Assembly (NCBI RefSeq): GCF_001649575.2
Contig: NC_051443.1
Span: 1,976,787-2,040,786, forward strand
Direction of reading: 5' to 3'
Source of the DNA: Kryptolebias marmoratus
Lineage: Eukaryota > Chordata > Actinopteri > Cyprinodontiformes > Rivulidae
Length of the DNA stretch: 64,000 bases
Shown here: one piece after another, positions 55,591-64,000 of the stretch
Layout: every line of letters starts with the position of its first letter
Numbering within the stretch: position 1 is the first letter of the stretch
Notes under the pieces: generated by a model
Databases searched by the model: none
Told to the model about the DNA's origin: nothing
What the model saw: only the letters and a program-made list of their open reading frames with translations
Made by a program: the position numbers and the translations under genes

Positions 55591-56819
55591 ATCATTTAGC
55601 TAATAAAAAAATTGTCAAACAGTTTGAATTTTGAAGAAGTCCCATGATCCTGCTAAACAGAACCTCTTTTGAGCAGAAAAAACATAAGTACTGCTCTGTC
55701 TGTGCAGACGCTCATGTTCTTGACCTTGTCAGAATCCTGAGTAGTCAACAGTAATTTGACATCTCGTCTTTAGATGACAACTAAAGAAACCTTGTATCTT
55801 TGCTCAGTTTATTATGTCACTTTGTCTTTGAACCATTTGTAACTTTAAAAGATAAGTTCAGTTAACAAATCACTCATAAATGCCACGTCACCCTCCAACT
55901 CCTGACTCCATCAGCTGAAGAGTTTCAGACCGCTTCTCAAGGCCTACACCACAACCTGCGGTGACCTTAGATGAAACACTGACCTACCAAGCATCATCAG
56001 TAGATTTTCAGGCCTCAACCTGCCTCCTGTCTGTGGTACTGCTGAGACCTGATCACAGAGTGACAGCTGGCCACAGCCTCAATGTGGTAAGGCACCACAA
56101 AGCTTCCCTACTGGTGATAAGAAAGTCAATGTTTGGTCTGGTTATGACATTTTAAGCTGATGCAGGTTGACAAACAAATTTTTGTCAACCTGCTGAAGTT
56201 TCAAAATTTTTCACTTCTCAGCTGATCCTTCCTCAAACTAATCTGACGATCTGGCAGAATTGTTAATGTTCTTCTGGTCTAAATTCCAAAGTGAAAATAC
56301 TTATCAAAATAGTCTAAACTGTCTATATTTTTGCCCATATAAAAACTAAACTGAGATTCTAATCAAACATCCTTTTCAAAAGACGTGTTTTAAATAAATT
56401 TATGATCAGTCTTCCCTTAGATCATAAAGATTAACTTTTGCTCCAGAGCATTATCCTTGTTAAAGCATTTTGAAGTGAATATCTCTACTTGATGCCAAAA
56501 TGCAGAATATTATTCTCAAATTATCAGTGTTTTTTAATTGTGTTTATCTATTGTTTGTTCGTTGATTCATTACAGTTCTTTAATAAAATCCTAAAAAGGC
56601 AAATGTGGTCAATTTATTAGTAATAGGTATGCTGAAAACTCCCTGTAATGAAAAGATTCAGCCCTCAGCTGTTAAGATATGCTAAATAATAAGGGTGAGT
56701 ATATCAAGTAATCTAAATATTTTTTTCCCAAAATATACAGTTCAATCTATTAATGATCAATAAATTTGATCTTGTGCTCTTTCTACACCCTTCTGACATC
56801 ATTCTACTACAATGTGATT
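55591..56819. other. Unassigned sequence
   Basis: Contains the hairpin at 56162-56193. No exon or known repeat recognised. Confidence 0.4.
56162..56193. repeat. Perfect inverted repeat, 13-bp arms, 6-base spacer
   Basis: GCAGGTTGACAAA, CAAATT, TTTGTCAACCTGC. Confidence 0.95.
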
Positions 56820-57045
56820 CTAATTCAGATTATTGCCATCTTTGTGTTGGCTATGATCAGTTGAAAGTGGACACAGGGGACTGATTTGAACGAGGGACAG
56901 ATGCCAGCCATCTCACATTGGATTGACTTTAGTTGATCAGATGTAGACGTATGTCCCGTGATTACTTTCTGAGAGTTTCTGTAAAATCTTTCCAGTGGTT
57001 CATGACTTTTTTTGCAAACAGACAAATAGATTTGACTTCTACATT
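56820..57045 (-). repeat. Dispersed repeat family R, copy 8
   Basis: CAGCCATCTCACATTGGATT, GATTACTTTCTGAGAG, TTTCCAGTGGTTCATGACTT and TTTGCAAACAGACA are the reverse of the family's subunit core. Confidence 0.65.
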
Positions 57046-58458
57046 TAATGACAACTTTTTTGATTTCTTTTTAAATTTGCCTTCCAGTTTGTTTCTTGCA
57101 CCAAAACATTTCAGCTCAGAAGCCTCCACTGCCCTCTGATTCTGGACTGAACTTTATTACTCTCTCCATGTGGTTCCTGCACTTTAATGCTGCGCTTCAA
57201 GCCAGTCATGCACACTGATTAGATTAGGCAGCACTGGAGCTAATCACCCTTCTCTCTTCTCTCCCCTGCTATTCTTTACTCCCATGGACATTTTTTTTCT
57301 TGAACTTTCCACATCCTCAGGACCCCCCTCTGGTTCTTGGAGAAGAGCCTCCCCTGGGGGCACATCTGCCTCCAGCAGCAAAGCAGCACACTGTTTACTT
57401 GAAAACCAGCATGGTGGGGTCTTCACAATAACAAAGCCCTGGCCTTATACTTGTCTGGGGAGAAAGACATTCAATGATGTGAATGACTTGTGGAGGGAAA
57501 GGAAGGGTGGGGTTGGACCCTCCTGTTGGGTGAAATGAGGAGAAAGAATTTGCAGTAGGTTTTGTTCATTTGGGGCAAGCTGGGGGTCAGTCTCAGGGGA
57601 ATGAACAGCAGACAGACGGTTGGTTTTGCAGCTGCATGGCCCCCAGCTCTCTGTCTAGTCCCTGAGCAACTGCAGACTCATTAAATTGGTTGTGTTCAGC
57701 GCTCACTTCAGTTTGCCTCCAGTTTTTTCTTTCTGCCACCAATTCTTTGTCTTTCTATCAGGCATGTGTGAATCTTGATGAAGCTGGAACCGGAGCCACT
57801 CAGGGACTCAGGGCCACAGCTATATGCTAATGGTGAAAGGGTCTGACCTTCCACAATAGGCAGTCTGTGTGTAAAGTGTGATAAGGCAGTATCATATGTT
57901 CAGTTTGGCCCAGGCTGGGGAAAAGGCTGTAAGCTGTTTGTCTGAGATTGCGCTTGATTGTGTATTGTGTTTGTTTGCCAGATAAAAACTATGATTTGCT
58001 TTCATTTTCTGGTTGGTTCTCAATTCTTAACAGAAAATAATAACAATTTGGACCAAACTGTTCTAAGGACTCAAGAGTTTTTCCATTAGAAAGGTTCCAG
58101 CATTAGACCAGAGCTGATACTGAAACTGGTTCTTCAAAAATGCTCGATCCTTCCTTTGTTGAATTCCGACTTTCTGTAAATCACAGAACACAAAGACACT
58201 TTATCCCCAGAGATCACAGACTTTGTCTTCTTGTTACTACAAACAGGTGTTTTAATATTCTAAATCCAATTTATATACACTGTTTTCAACAACAGTTAGT
58301 GTTTTTGCACGCTCATTTCTGATCTCTAATTGTATTTGTAAATTCTGCTGCAAACAAGACTTACATACATCTTTTCAGCAGGATCACAAAACACCAGCTG
58401 GTGATATTAAAAAAGCACTCCCCCCCAAAAAAAAATAAAATAAAATAAACATTTATGT
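57046..58458. other. Longest stretch without recognisable repeats
   Basis: It has a more even base composition than its surroundings. Open frames at 57240-57540 lack splice support. It includes several short motifs of regulatory type, such as GTGTGATAAGGCAG near 57877. It may contain conserved non-coding elements, which cannot be judged from one sequence. Confidence 0.35.
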
Positions 58459-58473
58459 ATATATATATATATA

Positions 58474-59450
58474 TGTTCTGGGGATTTGGGTTGTTGGGTT
58501 TCGGTTTGTTGTTTTTGTTATTATCTTGTTTTTGTTTGAGTTTTTGTTTCAGTTTAGTTTTTCCTGTTCTTGTTTGCTGTCACTATTTACTCCTCCCCAG
58601 TCACTCTTTAGCCTTCCTGCCACACCCATCTACACCTGTCTCTAGTCTTGTTAATTGCTTCACCTGAGCCCACTTTCCAATCACCTCCTGTTTAAAAACC
58701 CGGTCATCTCTCCCACACACTGTTGGTTCATTACTCTTGGTTACCTGTATCATGTTTTTGCTTCATGCCTCATTATTCTATGTTTAAACTAAGTTTCTTA
58801 TTTTGCTGCCACATCAGTCTTTTGTTTTTGTTTGTTTTCTTTTAATAAATTAGTTTTCTTTATAATATGAGTCTGCACTCTGGGTGGCTCAACACAGGAG
58901 AGCCACCTCTTCTGGACAGGACTCAGCTGTCCACCTACACCTCAAGGATAAGGGACACTCCTTCCAGGACCAAAATGTTCATATTTTGGACCGAGAAGAC
59001 AGATGGTTCGAGAGGGGGGTAAAAGAAGCCATTTATGTCAAAAAGGAGAAACCAACATTAAACAGANNNNNNNNNNNNNNNNNNNNNNNNNNNNNNNNNN
59101 NNNNNNNNNNNNNNNNNNNNNNNNNNNNNNNNNNNNNNNNNNNNCCAATCAACAGAGTGGCCCATCAGTGAGTCAGACAAACAAGGACCCTAATGAGCCT
59201 CCATTGTTAGGAGAGTGAGAACAATCTGCAAGCTATCCAGCTTACATCACATCTCAGCTTTAAAAGCTCAACTCCACACTCTCTATTTCTGAATTGAGAA
59301 AGCTCCTCGGATGAGAAGAGAAACGTCTTCAGCTACAGAACAGAAGTCCAGTTGTTTTTGTTTTTTAACTTTTTTGAATTTACCATGGCCTGGATGACTG
59401 AGAATCTACACCAGCATACTGGGTTCGCCTTTTTCCCACCATGCCTGACA
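58474..59450 (+). mobile_element. Solo LTR, main family, copy H, split by a Penelope element
   Basis: It starts TGTTCTGGGGATTTGGG and ends CCATGCCTGACA, inside a (TA)n tract that appears on both sides (58459-58473 and 59451-59465). It has CCTGCCACACCCATCTACAC, TTTAAAAACCCGGTCATC, TTAATAAATTAG and ATGAGTCTGCACTCTGGGT. After that the sequence is interrupted at 58886 and resumes at 59419 with CTGGGTTCGCC. Confidence 0.85.
58886..59418 (+). mobile_element. Penelope-like element, 5'-truncated
   Basis: The frame from about 58889 encodes HLHLKDKGHSFQDQNVHILD, REDRWFERGVKEAIYVKKEK and PTLNR, the C-terminal half of the GIY-YIG endonuclease of Penelope-like retroelements. After a 78-bp gap comes the typical 3' region: GAAAGCTCCTCGGATGAGAA, GAAACGTCTTCAGCTACAG, AAGTCCAGTTG, ACCATGGCCTGGATGACTGA. 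A CTGGGT duplication (58880-58885 and 59419-59424) flanks it inside the LTR. Confidence 0.85.
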
Positions 59451-59465
59451 TATATATATATATAT

Positions 59466-60549
59466 GTTAAGCACAAACTGCAGGAAGGTGAAAGACTAGA
59501 AGGTAATGTTATTCTACTGCTAATTTGACTTATTTATGTTGAGTTTGCAGACGGTTCAAAAGTAGCCGTCAGCCAGCAAAAATTGTCGTATAAAACCTTC
59601 ATTCAGGTGTATTTGTTGATTGACCAAAAATGTTTTGTAAATGTTTGCCTAGAAGAGTCCTTGTGTTATCTTGAGCTGCATAATGATGCAAAATGTAATT
59701 TTATTCACAATAAATGGTGATTTTTCTTCCTCCCAAGGCTTAAAGTTGTTTATCACCACAATGGATATCTGTTAATTGTCATGTGGCTAGGATGGATTTT
59801 TGTCATCTGTAAATGAGAAGAAAAAAAAGTGTTCTTTGTTGTGGTCACGTTAAAGCCATCCAGTCTATTTAAGTTACAGGGATTAAACTGATGCTGCTTT
59901 CAACAAATAAAGCAAACCAGAATTGATTCTCAATCTGATTTTCTGAAAACTCTTCCAGTTCTTCCAAAAAAACAAAAATCCTCACACACATGCCCACACA
60001 CAGAAAAATTATTATCACCCATTGGTGGCAGGCTGTAACAACTTGGACATTCTTTCATATTTTTGTACTTTCACAACAGCAGCTGTGTTTGTTTTTTTCC
60101 ATCTAGTCGAAAACCAACTGGCTGCTCAAATGAAATATAATTCTGTAGGAATTTTTGATTACATCACTACATTTCATCTGCCTGTTTCATTATGAGCATT
60201 GCTCAAAAAAAATCCCCCAGCTTGGCTCTGACATGATTTAGACAACATTCTTTTTACTTTCACACACATTTACCGCAAAATCTCTGCACAGCTGAGAGTT
60301 CATCCTGCTAGTCAAAGTCTCAGCATCTCCCAAGTACAAGATCTGTTTTCTCCCTTTGAGTGTTTCTTTCACTTACCATTAAAAGCAACATTTTAGTTTG
60401 GACTGGCAGCCCTTCACCAGTCATTATCACCAGTGGTAGCCAAAGGTCAAAAGGTTCAGTGGCTGTAACACTTAATCTTCATGCATCGTCTGCATTATAT
60501 ATCAGTTTACAACTTTATTTACTAAGTAGCTTTGTGCTGTGAGGGTGTT
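59466..60549. other. Unassigned sequence
   Basis: AT-rich, no recognised feature. Confidence 0.4.
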
Positions 60550-60790
60550 GGTGGTGTGTGTGTGTGTTGGGGAGGGGGTGGACATGTGTGTGTACGTGTC
60601 TGTCTAAGAGCAAAATATCTCAGAAATCACTGGACAGGTTTTAATTAAACTCTCAGAAAGTAATCTACCTAATCCAAGCTGGCCACCAAAGACAGCTCAA
60701 ATTTGGAGTGGTAGTAGCTGAGGTACTAACACATACTCTAGGTGCTACACTTTCAAACTGCAGAACTCAACCTAACCCTTTTGCCTTCCT
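60550..60790 (+). repeat. Dispersed repeat family R, copy 9, with (GT)n leader
   Basis: GTGTGTGTGTGTTGGGG leads into GTCTGTCTAAGAGCAAAATA, TCTCAGAAATCACTGGACAG, TTTTAATTAAACTCTCAGAA, AGTAATCTACC, GCTGGCCACCAAAGACAGCT and GGAGTGGTAGTAGCTGAGGT. A (GT)n leader also precedes copy 5. Confidence 0.8.
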
Positions 60791-61779
60791 GGTGGTAATT
60801 AGGAGTCATGAGTTCCCTGTTGGAAAACAGAGACTACCTCGATGTGTTCATGTAAGAATCTACAGCACCCACTGAAGAAGTTACCATAGATTAGTTTGGG
60901 TAATGTAACAGCTGCAAAACCTTGTAACTTCTAAAAGTCTTCAGTGACACTGCGTGGTCTTGGTCACTGAGCAGGAGTCTTCCTGATGGTCTGTGCAGCT
61001 GTCAATTGATTTGTAGGGTGACGACTCTGCAGGTGAAGGTGACTACTTTCCCAGACTGTGTTACTGCACCTGTGGGATGACACAAACACACAGTACAAAA
61101 ACTAGCTTGTTGTAGGTTTTTGTCTGACTGATGTTTTTTTTTTCCCCCAAAAAGAAAACATTGTGCCTTAAGGTTTCAGCTGTCATTCCTTGTTGATCCG
61201 GTTTTATTACACAGCTGCATTCTCGTCATCAGTTGCCCCTTGTATGATTTAATCTCAGGTATGTTTAGCAGCAACATGACTCGGTTAAACAAACACTGAT
61301 GCAGTCTGGGGTTCAGATCAGAGTCGGCTCCCTCTGTATTCTTCCTGTCATTCACCTTTATTTGACTGTTTTTCTTTTTTCATTCTCCAGAAACACAAAG
61401 ATGCTGCTTTTCAGCAGTTGTTTACATCGGATTTTAAGACTGCAGATAATTATATCTTTGTTTTGACTCCAAACACCACAAAGAACATGTTTTCATGGAG
61501 AAAACAAAAAGAATTTGGGGAATGAGGTATTTCTTTGTTTACTGTTGTCATTTAGGGTGGTTCTCTACAGCTAAGTGGTATATGTCTTTTAAAGACAGAA
61601 GGAATTGTAGTTTTTAACTGACATGCAAGTCACAAAGGCTGCAGTTATTGTGAAGGGAAACAAAATCTGACTAAAAAAATATGAAAGCTTAATAAAAAGT
61701 AAAAGAAAAAAAAATTCTGTGTAAATGTTGAGCCCTGAATGACTTTGCTGAAATTTGTTGAAGAAACTGAAACTGAATT
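60791..61779. other. Unassigned sequence
   Basis: Nothing recognised. Confidence 0.4.
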
Positions 61780-62200
61780 GTTAAAAAAACTAAATCAAGC
61801 AGAGCTTAAGGAAGCTAAAATGACCAAAACTGTAGCTAAAATTGAAAAGCTTAAAAAACTAGAATGGTAGCTGAAGTCCAAAACTGGCAAAACAAGAACT
61901 CAGATCAACAAAACTGTAGCTAAAAGTTAAAAGGAGCAGAAGAGTAGGGAAGAGCTAAATATATTAAAACAATAGCTTAAAGTAGTAGAACAGTAGTGAA
62001 AAGTAGTGTACAAACAAAAACAGAGCTAGTTTGTTGAAGCAGATTTGGAAGAGAACAATGTTTTTGAAGTATTTGAAGGCATCTCAGTGTATTTTTATGG
62101 GAAAATATTTTTAAGTAAAGGTATATTTTATATAATATAAAAAGTCAAGTCATAGCACACTATTCCCGATTGACCTAATTGTTTTGATATATGAATGGTT
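61780..62200 (-). repeat. Composite repeat: array plus module X, reverse copy
   Basis: The array (61790-62035) is built on AGCTAAAA..CAAAACTGTAGC units. It is followed by the reverse of module X: GAAGGCATCTCAGTGTATTT, AAAGTCAAGTCATAGCACAC and CGATTGACC..TTTGATATATGAATGG. This is the mirror image of 50765-51535. Confidence 0.8.
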
Positions 62201-62390
62201 AAAATAGCACAAAGTATGAAAAAGTTATTTGATTACAAAAAAGTATGAAAGAAACCAAAAACAGGAAAATATTAGTTTGTATGCTGAGTCAGTATTCATA
62301 CAGCCAAGAGAACAGAGAGTCTTTTCTTCATCTTCTGGTACAAAATACAAAAAAAAAAAAGTTGAGGTTTGTGTTTCATTTCTGGGTCAG

Positions 62391-62544
62391 ACGTCTGTGA
62401 TCCATCTCCCAGGGGAGCACGTCCCCCTCTACCAGGGTCCTGACAACCCCACTATCTGCCCCAGAGATCACTCACACTGGGGGTACCTCTTTTTAATGTT
62501 TGCCTCTGACCTCTGTGAACCTCCATCTATTCATGTGTCCATCT
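62391..62544 (+). CDS. Candidate internal coding exon, unidentified gene
   Basis: TTTCATTTCTGGGTCAG lies before and an ideal donor GTAAGT lies after. The 154-bp segment is open in phase 0 and reads TSVIHLPGEHVPLYQGPDNP, TICPRDHSHWGYLFLMFASD, LCEPPSIHVSI. GC content and codon use look coding compared with the AT-rich surroundings. I do not recognise the protein. It is on the same strand as the putative first exon at 44155-44462, so it might belong to the same gene, but no other exons support this. Confidence 0.3.
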
Positions 62545-62689
62545 GTAAGTTGTTGTTTTTTAATATACATCAGACAGATAATTCTCTCTAAAACCAATTT
62601 AAGGACATTTAGCCTTTTTAAAAAAAATTAACAATTCTTTCTATCTACAGTTAAACTGACATTTGTTGCTTAAGTTAATACTTTTGAAA

Positions 62690-62955
62690 TTAAAAATCAA
62701 GTATTCCTTGAAGGAATGCAAATCACACGCCACCTTTAATGTTAGTTGCTGTGTTTTAAACTTTGATAATCTCATGCAAAAAAATGGAGTTATAACTATA
62801 ATTTTATAGTTTTGGTCAAATCTTAAAGACAACTTTACGCATGATCTGTTACCATGTAATGCAAATGAGTGTCAGCTAAATCCAAAGCAAGTTTTAGCTC
62901 AATCTCTATAAAACTGACTGACTTATATCCTTTATATGTGTTGGCCAATCATTCG
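62690..62955 (-). repeat. Dispersed repeat family R, copy 10
   Basis: The plus strand has ATTCCTTGAAGGAAT (62703-62717), AATGCAAATCACACG, ATAGTTTTGGTCAAATC and AGCAAGTTTTAGCTCAATCT, the reverse of the family's second half including its hairpin. Confidence 0.7.
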
Positions 62956-62959
62956 GTTG

Positions 62960-63453
62960 TGACGACCATCTTGACTTGGCACAAGTTGTGTAAACAACGG
63001 AAGTGCTATGGACAACATTGGCCCTGCGTTGTTGCTGTTTTTCAAACTTATGGGGATTCTCCTGAGACTTCAGGAAGAGAGGCGCAGTGAAAGAAATGCT
63101 CTGGATGCCCTGATTGTTGCGCGGAGTAGGACAGCTATTATCTGCCGCAGATTTCAGGCTTTACAGGCCTTCAGCTGGGGGACAGACGGCATAAATGCTG
63201 CAGGGTAAGCTAACGCTGTTGTTTAAATTCCTACCTTCGCTCTTGATGCTTGCATCTGGTCACACCCACGACCAATCAGTGAACAGGAGCTAAGCTTGCG
63301 CTGCCCACGAAGCAGGGCTGGCCCGGCTGGCCCGACTCTGAAGCAGGGACCAAAGAAGCAGGGCCAGCCTTGAAAAATTGCCGATGGAAACACACACAAA
63401 GCAAGCCGAGTAGAGTGGAGCCGGGACCTTTAGAGCCCGTGTAAAAGGGGCAA
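62960..63453 (+). mobile_element. DNA transposon end, possibly PIF/Harbinger-type
   Basis: It includes a short ORF (63008-63208) and ends with GGAGCCGGGACCTTTAGAGC, CCGTGTAAAAGGGGCAA directly before TAG and a Rex3-like sequence. The end resembles fish DNA-element termini that begin with GCCCCTTTTACACGG. The Rex3-like consensus reads CATAG at this spot, so TAG could be a Harbinger-style 3-bp target site. The left terminus was not found. Confidence 0.4.
63008..63208 (+). CDS. Short ORF in the transposon end, hypothetical
   Basis: It begins MDNIGPALLLFFKLMGILLR and contains LQEERRSERNALDALIVARS and RTAIICRRFQALQAF, leucine- and arginine-rich and helical in style. The stop TAA overlaps a good splice donor (GGGTAAGC), so the true product could continue in a later exon. 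Arg/Leu-rich N-termini occur in fish Harbinger-type proteins, which is the only hint at family. Confidence 0.3.
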   Translation: MDNIGPALLLFFKLMGILLRLQEERRSERNALDALIVARSRTAIICRRFQALQAFSWGTDGINAAG

Positions 63454-64000
63454 TAGTCCCTCCAGCGTGTCCTGGGTCTTCCCCGGGGCCTCCTCCCGGT
63501 GGGACGTGTCCGGAACACCTCACCAGGGAGGCGTCCAGGAAGCATCGTCACCAGATGCCCGAGCCACCTCAACTGGCTCCTCTCGACGTGGAGGAGCAGC
63601 GGCTCTACTCTGAGTCCCTCCCNNNNNNNNNNNNNNNNNNNNNNNNNNNNNNNNNNNNNNNNNNNNNNNNNNNNNNNNNNNNNNNNNNNNNNNNNNNNNN
63701 NNNNNNNNNNNNNNNNNNNNNNNNNNNNNNNNNNNNNNNNNNNNNNNNNNNNNNNNNNNNNNNNNNNNNNNNNNNNNNNNNNNNNNNNNNNNNNNNNNNN
63801 NNNNNNNNNNNNNNNNNNNNNNNNNNNNNNNNNNNNNNNNNNNNNNNNNNNNNNNNNNNNNNNNNNNNNNNNNNNNNNNNNNNNNNNNNNNNNNNNNNNN
63901 NNNNNNNNNNNNNNNNNNNNNNNNNNNNNNNNNNNNNNNNNNNNNNNNNNNNNNNNNNNNNNNNNNNNNNNNNNNNNNNNNNNNNNNNNNNNNNNNNNNN
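63454..64000 (-). mobile_element. Rex3-like LINE, minus strand, broken 3' end, runs into a gap
   Basis: The minus strand encodes LRWLGHLV-type sequence: RWLGHLVTMLPGRLPGEVFR and [17 protein letters not shown]. Its 3' part after GGAGGGACTA is absent, the same breakpoint as the copy at 1-446. From 63623 to the end the window is gap. Confidence 0.8.

Overview
This is a stretch of a vertebrate nuclear genome, almost certainly a teleost fish. It is AT-rich and intron-like, with almost no intact coding sequence, and is packed with fish-typical transposable elements: Rex3-like RTE LINEs with (GATG)n tails, two Tc1-like families, hAT elements, a Penelope element, L2/CR1/Rex1-type LINEs, a tRNA-derived SINE and many solo LTRs. 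A dispersed repeat containing the phrase CAAAATATCTCA plus an 'AACCACTGGACAG'-type stretch makes me suspect an atherinomorph (killifish or medaka-like) fish, but that is inference. No gene in the window can be named with confidence. Family names come from recognising sequence by eye; no database search was run.

Layout. 1-446 is the end of a Rex3-like LINE. 1.5-4.7 kb has several splice-flanked, coding-looking segments with frame breaks, possibly a decayed or mis-assembled host gene. 5.1-8.96 kb is a near full-length Rex3-like element (5186-8653) with a perfect 11-bp target duplication, sitting inside a Tc1-like remnant. 9.3-11.0 kb is an old minus-strand Rex3-like copy. 11.5-14.75 kb has two LTR-like units around a decayed hAT-type element. 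15-21 kb has more solo LTRs and dispersed repeats. 21.3-25.7 kb is a three-level nest: Tc1-like remnant, then a BED-finger hAT transposon, then a second hAT-type element, each step with its expected target duplication. 27-32.5 kb has a solo LTR, a Tc1-like relic, a Rex3-like 3' end, another solo LTR and a LINE endonuclease ORF. 32.6-43.7 kb is repeats and unassigned sequence.

44.1-44.5 kb is the best candidate for host gene activity: a TATA-like box, a GC-richer segment and a clean splice donor, fitting a plus-strand non-coding first exon; a possible downstream exon lies at 62391-62544. 45.9-47.2 kb is a DNA transposon derivative carrying a SINE. 50.8-52.1 kb is a repeat array followed by a LINE 3' end. 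53.4-55.6 kb is a Rex1/L2-type LINE whose 3' untranslated region took in a solo LTR that later took in another. 58.5-59.45 kb is a solo LTR split by a Penelope element. The window ends in another minus-strand Rex3-like copy.

The genes here do not form a pathway. The biology is a record of repeated transposition in which older elements serve as landing sites for younger ones, followed by LTR-LTR recombination and decay. Assembly gaps lie at 5599-6239, 7822-8176, 23870-24204, 32473-32572, 40664-40763, 49287-49594, 51791-51814, 59067-59144 and 63623-64000 (plus one n at 33367). The two 100-n gaps look like unsized scaffold joins, so adjacency across them is uncertain. Translations that run through n are not evidence of coding.
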